This document shows, piece after piece, positions 16,320 through 24,169 of a DNA stretch of 64,000 bases (position 1 is the stretch's first letter; every line of letters begins with the position of its first letter). Source of the DNA: Zeimonas sp046347945 (GTDB lineage: Bacteria; Pseudomonadota; Gammaproteobacteria; Burkholderiales; Burkholderiaceae_E); contig JAXMFB010000010.1 in NCBI GenBank assembly GCA_046347945.1, positions 81,112 to 145,111 on the forward strand, read 5' to 3'. Both the position numbers and the translations under genes were made by a program. The notes under the pieces were generated by a model, which searched no databases, was not told where the DNA came from, and was given only the letters and a program-made list of their open reading frames with translations.

Positions 16320-17315
16320 GTGGCCTCCAATCCGCGCCGGGCCGATGCGCAGGCGATCGACGAGGCCGCGCGGCGGCTCGCCGAAGGCGAGCTGGTGGCA
16401 TTCCCGACCGAGACGGTCTACGGGCTGGGGGCCGACGCGGCGAACGAGGGCGCAGTGGCAGCGGTCTACCGGCTCAAGGGGCGCCCCGCCGGCCACCCGC
16501 TGATCGTGCACGTGCTCGATGCCAGGCAAGCGGCATGGTGGGCGCACTGGCCGGCCCGCGCGCAGCGTCTCGCCGAAGCGTTCTGGCCCGGCCCGTTGAC
16601 CCTGATCCTCCGCCGCCGCGACGCGGCGCCCGCATTCGCCTGCGGCGGGCAGGCATCGATCGGCCTGCGCGCGCCCTCGCACCCCGTGGCGCGCGCCCTG
16701 CTGGCGGCTTTCGCCGTGCGCGGCGGCCACGGCATCGCGGCGCCGTCGGCGAACCGGTTCGGCCGCGTCAGCCCGACGCGCGCGGGGCACGTGATCGACG
16801 ATCTCGGCGACGACGCGCCGCTGGTGCTCGACGGCGGGCCCTGCGAGGTGGGCGTCGAGTCGACGATCGTCGACCTGACGCGCGACCGGCCGGTGCTGCT
16901 GCGGCCCGGCGGCATCGCGACCGCGCAGCTCGAAGCGGTGCTCGGCGAGCGCGTGCTCGCGCGCGATGCCGCGGCGCCGCGCGCTTCCGGCACCCTCGAC
17001 GCGCACTATGCGCCGGTCACGCCGATCGAACTGGTGGACCGCGGAGAAATCGACGCGCGCATCGCGCAACTGCACGCCCGTGGCGAGCGGGTCGCGCTGT
17101 GGGCGCGTGCCGGCGCCGGCGTCGCCGCCGACGTTTCGCTGGCAATGCCCGCGGACCCGGAGCTGGCCGCGCGCAGCCTGTACGACGCGCTGCGCGCGCT
17201 CGACCGCTCGCACTGCCGGTGCATTCTGGTAGAGCGCGTGCCCGACGATGGTGCCTGGCACGCGGTGGCCGATCGGCTGCGCCGCGCGGCAACGGGATCG
17301 TCGGGCCGAACGTAG
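16320..17315 (+). CDS. L-threonylcarbamoyladenylate synthase, Sua5 type
   Basis: A 331-residue protein with the YrdC-like domain (residues ~12-200: FPTETVYGLGADA, YRLKGRP, PSANRFGRVSPT, ESTIVDLT), the SGTLDAHYAP linker and a C-terminal Sua5 domain. It makes the threonylcarbamoyl-AMP used for t6A37 modification of ANN-decoding tRNAs. Presence of linker and C-domain makes it Sua5 rather than the short TsaC. Translation probably starts at GTG 16320, 17 bp after purK; there is no better ATG. It ends the plus-strand operon and converges with the stress-protein gene. The substrate-binding Lys of KLKGRP is kept as RLKGRP. Confidence 0.9.
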   Translation: MASNPRRADAQAIDEAARRLAEGELVAFPTETVYGLGADAANEGAVAAVYRLKGRPAGHPLIVHVLDARQAAWWAHWPARAQRLAEAFWPGPLTLILRRRDAAPAFACGGQASIGLRAPSHPVARALLAAFAVRGGHGIAAPSANRFGRVSPTRAGHVIDDLGDDAPLVLDGGPCEVGVESTIVDLTRDRPVLLRPGGIATAQLEAVLGERVLARDAAAPRASGTLDAHYAPVTPIELVDRGEIDARIAQLHARGERVALWARAGAGVAADVSLAMPADPELAARSLYDALRALDRSHCRCILVERVPDDGAWHAVADRLRRAATGSSGRT

Positions 17316-17357
17316 CGCGCTCGCCTCGCGCCGGGCAGGTGCGCGCGTTTCGCGCGC

Positions 17358-18695
17358 TCAGCGATCCCGCGGCTGCACCAGCAGCAGCGGTCGCCGGCAG
17401 CCGCGCACCAGCGCCTGCGCGGTCGAACCGAGCACGGCGGCGATCGCTCCGGTGCGCCCGATCGTGCCGACGCAGACCAGGTCCGGGGCCTCGCGCTCGA
17501 CGGTTTCGATGATCCCGCGCCCGGCGCGCTCGTGCTCGACGATCTCGATGCGCAGCGTGCGGCCGCCGGCGTCCTGCGGCAGCAGCGCCGCCAGCTCGGC
17601 GCGGCGTTCGTCGAGCACGGCGCGGTGCTCGGCCGCGAAGTGGGCGTACGTGGGTCGCCCGTGCTGGCCGTCGCGCATCAGGTTCGGGCTGAGCGTGTGC
17701 ACGACGATGACCTCGCCGTCGGAGGGCGCGACCGCGAGCGCGTAGGCGACGGCGCGATTGCCTGTCGGCGACAGGTCGGTCGCCACGAGAACGCGCTTCA
17801 CCGCGGGCGGAAGCTGCGAGACGGCGGCCGTCGTCGCTGCGGGCACGACCAGCACGTTCGTCGCGGCGTCGCGCAGCAGGTCGAGCGACACCGAGCCGGC
17901 GAACCACCGCTCGACCGCGCCGCGCTGATGGGAGCCGACGATGACCAGGTCGGCCTCCTCGCGCTCGGCCAGGTGGGCGAGCCGCGCGCCGGGATCGCCA
18001 TCGTGGCCGGCGACCACGACGTCGATCGGCAGTGCCGGCACGGCCCTCGCGAGGCGGCGCGCGATCTCGTCGCGCAGGTGCTGCTGCGCCTGCCCGGGCG
18101 AATCGAACAGGCCCATCCGCGCGGCCTCGCGCTGCGGATCGTCGGCGTAGGCGGCCACGGGCCGGCAGGCCCCGAGTTCGGCGAGCCGCTCGGCGAACAG
18201 CACTGCCGCGTCGGCCTGCGGCGTGAAGTCGTAGGCGATCAGCATCCGCAGCGCGCGCTCGCCGCGCAGCCAGGCGACGAGTGGCGCCGGGTCGCGCAGC
18301 ACCAGCATCGGCGATTCGGCGCCGCGCAGCGTGCGTTCGCAGGTCTTGCCCAGGCGCACGCCGGCACCGTCGCGGCGCCCGATCGCGGGCAGCACGAGCA
18401 GCGCGTTGTCGTGGCGCTTCGCCTCCGCCAGCAACGCCTCGTCGGGCCAGCCGGCGGGCAACTCGACCGACACCCTGGCACCGAGCGCACGCAGCCTCTC
18501 GGCGGCGTGCGCGAGCTTGTCGCGTGCCGATTCCTCGAGGGCGTCGAGCACCGCCACCGGGCCGATCCCCGTCGTGCGCGTGTCGAGCACGTGAACCAGC
18601 GTGAGGTCGCCGCCGCTGCGCTGCGCGAGCAGCGCGCCGAGCACGCCGGCAGCCTCGGATCGTTCGCTGAAATCGGTGCCGCACAGGACCCGCAT
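17358..18695 (-). CDS. Universal stress protein with three tandem Usp domains
   Basis: A 445-residue cytosolic protein made of three Usp repeats, beginning at residues ~1 (RVLCGTDFSERS), ~147 (RMLIAYDFTPQAD) and ~303 (RVLVATDLSPTGN). Only the third keeps the full nucleotide-binding signature G-x2-G-x9-G-S (GTIG...LGS). The second has Gln for the middle Gly (GSHQ...AGS), and the first lacks it. One active plus two degenerate domains suggests an internal pseudo-dimer with a regulatory or scaffolding role. Its function in stress survival is inferred from the family. It is the most distal gene on this strand behind the hydrolase, with 69 bp between them. Confidence 0.88.
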   Translation of the reverse strand: MRVLCGTDFSERSEAAGVLGALLAQRSGGDLTLVHVLDTRTTGIGPVAVLDALEESARDKLAHAAERLRALGARVSVELPAGWPDEALLAEAKRHDNALLVLPAIGRRDGAGVRLGKTCERTLRGAESPMLVLRDPAPLVAWLRGERALRMLIAYDFTPQADAAVLFAERLAELGACRPVAAYADDPQREAARMGLFDSPGQAQQHLRDEIARRLARAVPALPIDVVVAGHDGDPGARLAHLAEREEADLVIVGSHQRGAVERWFAGSVSLDLLRDAATNVLVVPAATTAAVSQLPPAVKRVLVATDLSPTGNRAVAYALAVAPSDGEVIVVHTLSPNLMRDGQHGRPTYAHFAAEHRAVLDERRAELAALLPQDAGGRTLRIEIVEHERAGRGIIETVEREAPDLVCVGTIGRTGAIAAVLGSTAQALVRGCRRPLLLVQPRDR

Positions 18696-18764
18696 CGCGC
18701 TGTCTCCTTCGATCGTGGATCGGGCGATTCTAGGGCGGTCGATGCGGCGACGACCGCGATTCGG

Positions 18765-19571
18765 TCAAGTTCGCGGCGAGTCGGCGGCGAGGTGCAGGCC
18801 GCGCAGGAACGCACCGGTGGCAGCGATCACCTCGTCCGGCCGGTCGAACTGCGGGCTGTGGCGGCAGGCCGCCAGCTTCAGCAGCCGGGCGCCCGGGCGC
18901 AGCTCGGCAATCCGCTCGATCTGGCGCATCGTGCCGTACTGGTCGTCCTCGCCCTGCACCGCAAGGATCGGGCAGCGCGACGCCGCCACGTCGGGCTCGA
19001 TGTTCCATGCGGCGAAGGCTTCGGAGAGCCAGACGTCGCTCCAGCGGCGAAACATCCCGTCGACGTCGCCGTGATGGCGCGCGAGCCGGCTGCGCAGCTC
19101 GGTGTCGCGGTAGTCGAGCGTGACGGCAGCGATCGACTCGACGCAGACCGGCTCGACGAACAGGTGCGGCGCGAGCACCACGACGGCGCGCGCCACGTCC
19201 GGGTAGGCCCCGGCGTGGATCAGGGCGATCGACGCCCCGTCGCTGTGGCCGAACAGGACCGGCTGCCGGATGTCGAACGCGCGCAGCACGGCGGGCAGCG
19301 TGCCGATGGCCTCCTCGTGCATGAAGCGTGGCGAGTACGGGCCCGTGGCGGGGTCCGAGCTGCCGTGACCCGGGCGCGAGTACACGAGGCCCGGCAGGCC
19401 GACCTCGGCGCACAGGCGATCGGGGAAGCTGCGCCACATGCTGACGCTGCCGAGCCCCTCGTGCAGGAAGACGAGCACCGGCGAGGACGGTCCGGCGTCG
19501 CCGATCGTCCGGCACTCGACCTGCCGCCCGTCGATCGGTACGCGGCGGAATGCATCCCCGTGAGGTCTCAT
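18765..19571 (-). CDS. Alpha/beta hydrolase of the benzoate module
   Basis: A 268-residue cytosolic hydrolase. The oxyanion/HG motif is FLHEGLGSV, the nucleophile elbow is FGHSDGAS with Ser110, and the acid and base are probably Asp in QGEDDQYGT and His in CRHSPQFDRP. It is divergent from boxR with only 42 bp between start codons, and both promoters share the repeated operator-like motif. Alpha/beta hydrolases recur next to box genes and are proposed to hydrolyse a CoA thioester or ring-cleavage intermediate; that role is inferred. Confidence 0.8.
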   Translation of the reverse strand: MRPHGDAFRRVPIDGRQVECRTIGDAGPSSPVLVFLHEGLGSVSMWRSFPDRLCAEVGLPGLVYSRPGHGSSDPATGPYSPRFMHEEAIGTLPAVLRAFDIRQPVLFGHSDGASIALIHAGAYPDVARAVVVLAPHLFVEPVCVESIAAVTLDYRDTELRSRLARHHGDVDGMFRRWSDVWLSEAFAAWNIEPDVAASRCPILAVQGEDDQYGTMRQIERIAELRPGARLLKLAACRHSPQFDRPDEVIAATGAFLRGLHLAADSPRT

Positions 19572-19574
19572 GAG

Positions 19575-19615
19575 TTATATTGCAGGTTGTCGTCAATCAC
19601 GGCCTTATCTTGCAT
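19575..19615 (+). promoter_or_regulatory. Candidate BoxR operator: two direct repeats in the hydrolase-boxR gap
   Basis: TTATATTGCAG (19575-19585) and TTATCTTGCAT (19605-19615) are direct repeats exactly 30 bp apart, about three helical turns. The second overlaps the boxR start codon. The second 11-mer recurs exactly, on the opposite strand, before the flavodoxin gene at 21032-21042. TGCA-containing sites are known for the BzdR/BoxR regulator family. Position predicts repression of boxR itself and of the divergent hydrolase. Confidence 0.65.
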
Positions 19616-20534
19616 GGCATCGCCGGCCCTGGGCAAATCACCGGACGAGGCAGGTTTCCTCGGCGCGCTGGGGCGTCGCGTGCGCGAACGCCGCGAGGAA
19701 GCCGCGCTGACCCGCAGGCGCCTGTCCGAGTTGTCGGGACTGTCCGAGCGCTATCTCGCGCAGCTCGAATCCGGCGACGGGAACATCTCGATCCTGCTGA
19801 TCCGGCGGGTCGCCGAGGCGCTGCACTGCTCGCTCGAGCAGCTGCTCAGCGACCAGGCCGCCGACCCCGAGATCGCCGGCGCGATCGAGGTGCTGCGCAC
19901 GCTCGAGCCGGGACAGCGCCACCAGGCGGTGACGGCGCTGCAGCAGCGCTTCGGCGAGATGAGCCGCGAGCGCGCGCGGCGCATCGCGCTGGTCGGGCTG
20001 CGCGGCGCCGGCAAGTCGACGCTGGGTGCGCGCCTGGCCGCGAGGCTCAAGGTGCCGTTCTTCGAACTCGACCAGCAGATCGAGCGCGAGCTCGGCGCGG
20101 GCCTGGAGAGCATCTTCTCGATGTACGGGCAGGACACCTATCGCGAGGCCGAGCGGCGCGTGCTCGATCGCCTCACGCGCACCCATCGCCGCTGCGTGAT
20201 CGCCGCCGGTGGTTCGCTGGTGCTGGAGCCGCTCACCTACGAACTGCTGCGCGAGCGCTGCCTGACGATCTGGCTGAAGGCGTCGCCCGAAGAGCACATG
20301 GACCGCGTGATCGCGCAGGGCGACCTGCGCCCGATACGCGGCCGCGACCACGCGATGGCCGAACTGCGCACGATCCTGAAGCAGCGTGATCGCCTCTATG
20401 CAATGGCCGATGCGGCGGTAGACACCACCGGGATCGGCGAGGCCGAGAGCCTGAAACGGCTGGTCGACGTGATCGCGGCGGCCAGCCCGCTCGCGGGGTC
20501 ATCGGCGCGCGAGGCGCCGGCCGCGCCGGGCTGA
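19614..20534 (+). CDS. boxR: BoxR/BzdR-type transcriptional regulator (HTH fused to shikimate kinase-like domain)
   Basis: A 306-residue regulator with an XRE-type helix-turn-helix at residues ~16-78 (RRVRERREEAALTRRRLSEL...), a linker, and a shikimate kinase-like domain from ~120 with the P-loop GLRGAGKST (128-136). This architecture defines BzdR and BoxR, which sense benzoyl-CoA through the kinase-like domain and release DNA in its presence. It sits between a hydrolase gene and a flavodoxin/benzoate-CoA ligase pair, so it most likely controls this module. The P-loop is intact, yet the family is thought to use the domain for ligand binding rather than catalysis. ATG at 19614 sits inside an operator-like repeat. 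Confidence 0.92.
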   Translation: MASPALGKSPDEAGFLGALGRRVRERREEAALTRRRLSELSGLSERYLAQLESGDGNISILLIRRVAEALHCSLEQLLSDQAADPEIAGAIEVLRTLEPGQRHQAVTALQQRFGEMSRERARRIALVGLRGAGKSTLGARLAARLKVPFFELDQQIERELGAGLESIFSMYGQDTYREAERRVLDRLTRTHRRCVIAAGGSLVLEPLTYELLRERCLTIWLKASPEEHMDRVIAQGDLRPIRGRDHAMAELRTILKQRDRLYAMADAAVDTTGIGEAESLKRLVDVIAAASPLAGSSAREAPAAPG

Positions 20535-20540
20535 GCGCGG

Positions 20541-21008
20541 TCAGGCCTCGACGACCGTCGCGCGCGCCTGCTCCAGCCAACCACGCATCCACGCGACCGC
20601 TGCCTCTTCCGGCAGTTCGCTGCCCGCCGCATCGATCGTCGCGCGCTCGCCGATCCGACGCGCACCGAGCTCGGACAGCAGCCGGTCGAAGCGCAAGCCG
20701 CCGTGGCCGAACGTGTCGACGAACGTGCTGTCGCCGAGCGCGATCACGCCGTAGCGCACCGCCGACAGATCCGGGCGCCGAGCCTGAAGCGCCTCGAACA
20801 GGCCGCGCGCATTGTCCGGCACGTCGCCGTGGCCATAGGTCGAGGTGCAGACCAGGAAGACCGCGTCGTGATCGAACACGGCCGGAGTGAGGTCGTCCAT
20901 CGGCGAAACCGTGATCCGCGTCCCGGCGTCGCCGAAGCCGAGCTCGAGTTCCTGCGCCACCATCTGCGCGTTGCCGGTCATCGTGCCCACCAGGATTTCC
21001 ACGTGCAT
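20541..21008 (-). CDS. Short-chain flavodoxin, MioC-like
   Basis: A 155-residue FMN-binding electron carrier. The N-terminal LVGTMTGNAQMVA phosphate loop and the STYGHGDVPDN segment match MioC-type flavodoxins, as do FEALQARRPDLSAVRYGVIALGDSTF and the C-terminal WMRGWL. It is divergent from the benzoate-CoA ligase and convergent with boxR. An exact copy of the boxR-gap motif lies 24 bp before its start. That context suggests it carries electrons for an oxygenase or other redox step of the benzoate route rather than for biotin or methionine metabolism; this is inference. Confidence 0.85.
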   Translation of the reverse strand: MHVEILVGTMTGNAQMVAQELELGFGDAGTRITVSPMDDLTPAVFDHDAVFLVCTSTYGHGDVPDNARGLFEALQARRPDLSAVRYGVIALGDSTFVDTFGHGGLRFDRLLSELGARRIGERATIDAAGSELPEEAAVAWMRGWLEQARATVVEA

Positions 21009-21031
21009 GCCGATCGCCTCGTCCGTTCTTG

Positions 21032-21078
21032 ATGCAAGATAATGCCGTGCGTGTGCCGTCCGGGGCAGTTTATTGCAT
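21032..21078 (-). promoter_or_regulatory. Candidate BoxR operator between flavodoxin and benzoate-CoA ligase
   Basis: The minus-strand 11-mer TTATCTTGCAT (21042-21032) is identical to that at 19605-19615. A related TTTATTGCAT lies on the plus strand at 21069-21078. Both fall in the ~190-bp divergent region between the flavodoxin start (21008) and the ligase start (21201). They are the only A/T-rich patches there and contain -10-like TTATCT, so binding would block the promoters. Confidence 0.6.
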
Positions 21079-21200
21079 TGCCCGGGATCGTGAGCTAACG
21101 TCCCTGCTCGTCGCAAGAGCTTGCGGCGCCGCGATGCGCGCCCGGCCCCGCGCATCCGCGCGATAATTTCCTTCACCTTCGAGCCCCGAGGAGAACTGCC

Positions 21201-22832
21201 GTGGCCCAGTTGTCGAGTGCCGACCATTCGGTGAGTCCGCCGCGGGTGTCGATTCCGCGCCGGTACAACGCGGCGCACGACCTGATCGAGCGCAACCTCA
21301 GGGCAGGGCGCGGCGAGAAGCTCGCGTTCATCGACGATCGCGGCAGCTACAGCTACGCGGAGCTCGCGCGGCGCGTCAACCGTTTCGCGTCGTCGCTGGC
21401 GAGCCTCGGCCTGCGTGCCGAAGATCGCGTCATGGTGTGCATGCTCGACACGATCGACTGGCCGGTGGCGTTCCTCGGCGCGATCAAGGCCGGCGTCGTC
21501 CCGGTGGCCGTGAACACGCTGCTCAAGCCGCAGGACTACGAGTACATGCTGCGCGACTCGCGCGCGCGGGTGCTGTTCGTCTCGCAGGCCTTGCTGCCGT
21601 CGTTCGACGGCGTGGCGGCGACGGTGTCCACGCTCGCCCACGTCGTCGTGTCCTCCGCGCCCGGCGCTGCCGGCGCACCGCGGCCGGGCGCGTTCGGCGA
21701 CTTCGACGCGTTGCTCGCCGGCGGCAGCGACCACTTCGAGCCGGCGGACACCGTGGCCGACGAGCCGTGCTTCTGGCTCTATTCGTCCGGCTCCACCGGT
21801 GCCCCGAAGGGCACGGTGCACATCCACTCCAGCCTGATCCAGACCGCCGAACTGTTCGCGCGCCCGGTGATCGGCATCCGCGAGTCCGACATCGTGTTCA
21901 GCGCAGCCAAGCTGTTCTTCGCGTACGGGCTGGGCAACGGCCTGACGTTCCCGATGTCGGTCGGCGCGACCGCGGTGCTGATGGCCGAGCGGCCGACGCC
22001 CGACGCGGTGTTCCTGCGGCTCACCGGCGAAGCGCCCGAGGCGCTGGCAAAGTTGCGCGCGCGGCCGACGGTGCACTACGGCGTGCCGACGCTGTTCGCC
22101 AGCATGCTGGCGAGCCCGTCGTTCCCGGCCCGGGAGCAGCTCGGGCTGCGCGTCGCGACGTCGGCGGGCGAGGCGCTTCCGGCGCGCGTGGGCACCACGT
22201 TCACCGAGCGCACCGGCGTCGAGATCCTCGACGGCATCGGTTCGACCGAGATGCTGCACGTGTTCCTGTCGAATCGCTCGGGTGAAGTGCGCTACGGCAC
22301 GACCGGCAAGCCGGTGCCCGGCTACACGCTGCGCCTGCTGGGCGATGACGGCAACGAGGTCGACGACGGCGAGGTCGGCGATCTCTACATCGGCGGACCG
22401 TCAGCCGCGGCGATGTACTGGAACCAGCGCGAGAAGACGCGCCAGACCTTCCAGGGCGAGTGGACACGCAGCGGCGACAAGTACGTGCGCGATGCCGACG
22501 GCTACTACACCTACGCCGGACGCTCCGACGACATGCTCAAGGTCAGCGGCCAGTACGTGTCGCCGTTCGAGGTCGAGTCGGCGATCGCCTCGCACCCGGC
22601 GGTGCTGGAGGCGGCGGTGGTCGGCGCGCCCGACGACGACCGGCTGATCAAGCCGAAGGCCTACGTCGTGCTGAAGGAGCCGGGCAAGGCCTCTGCGGCG
22701 CTCGCCGAGGAACTGCGCTCGTACGTGAAGGACCGGCTCGCGCCGTTCAAGTATCCGCGCTGGGTCGAGTTCGTCGACGAACTGCCGAAGACGGCGACCG
22801 GCAAGATCCAGCGCTTCAAGCTGCGCGGCTGA
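21201..22832 (+). CDS. bclA: Benzoate-CoA ligase
   Basis: A 543-residue ANL-superfamily ligase activating benzoate to benzoyl-CoA with ATP. Motifs seen: the P-loop YSSGSTGAPKG (194-204), SAAKLFFAYGLGNGLTFP typical of benzoate-CoA ligases, the adenylate motif DGIGSTEMLHVFLSN, the hinge YAGRSDDMLKVSGQYVSP, and the catalytic Lys535 in PKTATGKIQRFK. The SxxKLFFAYGLGN segment separates it from 4-chlorobenzoate and general aryl-CoA ligases. Its 5' region shares operator-like motifs with boxR. No boxA, boxB or boxC is in the window, so the product must be used by enzymes encoded elsewhere. Related ligases often accept 2-aminobenzoate. Confidence 0.93.
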   Translation: MAQLSSADHSVSPPRVSIPRRYNAAHDLIERNLRAGRGEKLAFIDDRGSYSYAELARRVNRFASSLASLGLRAEDRVMVCMLDTIDWPVAFLGAIKAGVVPVAVNTLLKPQDYEYMLRDSRARVLFVSQALLPSFDGVAATVSTLAHVVVSSAPGAAGAPRPGAFGDFDALLAGGSDHFEPADTVADEPCFWLYSSGSTGAPKGTVHIHSSLIQTAELFARPVIGIRESDIVFSAAKLFFAYGLGNGLTFPMSVGATAVLMAERPTPDAVFLRLTGEAPEALAKLRARPTVHYGVPTLFASMLASPSFPAREQLGLRVATSAGEALPARVGTTFTERTGVEILDGIGSTEMLHVFLSNRSGEVRYGTTGKPVPGYTLRLLGDDGNEVDDGEVGDLYIGGPSAAAMYWNQREKTRQTFQGEWTRSGDKYVRDADGYYTYAGRSDDMLKVSGQYVSPFEVESAIASHPAVLEAAVVGAPDDDRLIKPKAYVVLKEPGKASAALAEELRSYVKDRLAPFKYPRWVEFVDELPKTATGKIQRFKLRG

Positions 22833-22854
22833 CGCTCGCCGGGCTGCGCCACCC

Positions 22855-23505
22855 ATGCGGACCGACCCGCGGTTTCCGGGCCTGCGCATCGTCGACCATC
22901 CGCTGGTGCAGCACAAGCTCACGCACCTGCGCGATCGCGGCACGTCGACGCGCACGTTCCGCGAACTGCTGCGCGAGACCGCGATGCTGATGGGCTACGA
23001 GATCACTCGCGACCTGCCATTGGCGACGCGCGCCATCGAGACGCCGCTCGCCTCGATGGACGCGCCGGTGATCGCCGGCAAGAAGGTCGCGATCGTGCCC
23101 GTCCTGCGCGCCGGCCTGGCGATGGCCGACGGCCTGCTCGAGCTGATTCCGTCGGCGCGCGTGGGCCACATCGGCCTGTATCGCGGGGCCGATCATCGTC
23201 CGGTCGAGTACTACGTCAGGCTGCCCGAAGTCGAGGGTCGCCTGTTCATCGTCTGCGACCCGATGCTGGCCACCGGCCATTCGGCGGCGCACGCGGTGCA
23301 ACTGCTGGTCGACCGGGGCGTCCCGCCGGGCTCGATCCGCTTCCTGGCCCTGGTGGCGGCGCCCGAAGGCGTCGCCGTGTTCCAGCAGGCCCATCCAGGC
23401 GTGCCGGTGTACGTGGCCGCGCTCGACAGCCATCTCGACGAGCACGCGTACATCGTGCCGGGGCTGGGCGATGCCGGCGACCGGATCTTCGGCACCAGGC
23501 ACTGA
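22855..23505 (+). CDS. upp: Uracil phosphoribosyltransferase
   Basis: A 216-residue pyrimidine-salvage enzyme forming UMP from uracil and PRPP. The N-terminal VDHPLVQHKLTHLRD, the VPVLRAGLAMADG loop, the PRPP signature IVCDPMLATGHSA and the C-terminal YIVPGLGDAGDRIFGT uracil site are all present. It starts 22 bp after the ligase gene on the same strand; whether they are cotranscribed is unclear. MaoC follows 24 bp later. Confidence 0.96.
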   Translation: MRTDPRFPGLRIVDHPLVQHKLTHLRDRGTSTRTFRELLRETAMLMGYEITRDLPLATRAIETPLASMDAPVIAGKKVAIVPVLRAGLAMADGLLELIPSARVGHIGLYRGADHRPVEYYVRLPEVEGRLFIVCDPMLATGHSAAHAVQLLVDRGVPPGSIRFLALVAAPEGVAVFQQAHPGVPVYVAALDSHLDEHAYIVPGLGDAGDRIFGTRH

Positions 23506-23529
23506 GTCAACCTTCTCCGGAGAACCACG

Positions 23530-23985
23530 ATGCGCGTATTCGAGAACCTGGCCGAACTCAAGCCGCTGGTCGGCGAGGAGATCGCGGTGAGCGACTGGGT
23601 CAAGGTGACGCAGCAGCGCATCGACCAGTTCGCCGAGGCGACCGGTGACCACCAGTGGATCCACGTCGACCCGCAGCGCGCGGCGGCCGGCCCGTTCGGC
23701 GCGACCATCGCGCACGGCTTCCTGACGCTGTCGATGATGCCGATGTTCGCCGAGAACGCGATCGAGTTCCGCAACGTCCGGATGAGCGTGAACTACGGGC
23801 TCAATCGCGTGCGGTTCACGTCGCCGGTGCCGGTGGACAGCGAACTGCGCGGGCGATTCAGGCTGGTCGCGGTCGACGACATCGCGGACAATGGCGTGCA
23901 GGTCACGACCGAGGTCACCATCGAGCGCAAGGGCAGCGACCGGCCCGTCTGCGTCGCCGAGTCCATCGCGCGCCGCTACGCGTAG
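23530..23985 (+). CDS. MaoC-family dehydratase (NodN-like, hot-dog fold)
   Basis: A 151-residue single hot-dog domain. The active-site signature ATGDHQWIHVDPQRA contains the Asp-His dyad that adds water to enoyl-CoA thioesters, followed by FGATIAHGFLTLSMMP and the NYGLNRVRFTSPV strand typical of the NodN-like MaoC group. It would act as an (R)-specific enoyl-CoA hydratase in acyl-CoA catabolism. CTCCGGAG precedes the ATG. It is the last gene before ~180 bp of GC-rich sequence with no gene and then the convergent remains of gcdH. Confidence 0.85.
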   Translation: MRVFENLAELKPLVGEEIAVSDWVKVTQQRIDQFAEATGDHQWIHVDPQRAAAGPFGATIAHGFLTLSMMPMFAENAIEFRNVRMSVNYGLNRVRFTSPVPVDSELRGRFRLVAVDDIADNGVQVTTEVTIERKGSDRPVCVAESIARRYA

Positions 23986-24169
23986 GGCGCGCGGGGGTGT
24001 CTGGCAGTGCCCGGCCCACGCCTCGGGGCCGAGCCGCCAGGGCGGCGTTGGGGGTGGCCCGGCGCCTTTGCCGCCTGCGGCCGCTTGGGCTGCGCGCCCC
24101 GAGCCGGACCCGAGGGCAGCGGTGGCCTGTGCGGCGCATGCGGCAGCCGCCGACCCCGTGATCAAGGAG

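Noticed and set aside
17316..17357. A GCGCGC hairpin between the converging sua5 and stress-protein genes as a bidirectional terminator
   Set aside because: The stem is short and there is no T tract in either direction; random GC-rich sequence gives similar stems often.
23986..24169. GC-rich gap between the MaoC gene and the gcdH remnant, checked for a small gene or mobile-element scar
   Set aside because: No frame with credible start and composition, no inverted repeats or target-site duplications were found. It is probably residue of the decaying gcdH region.
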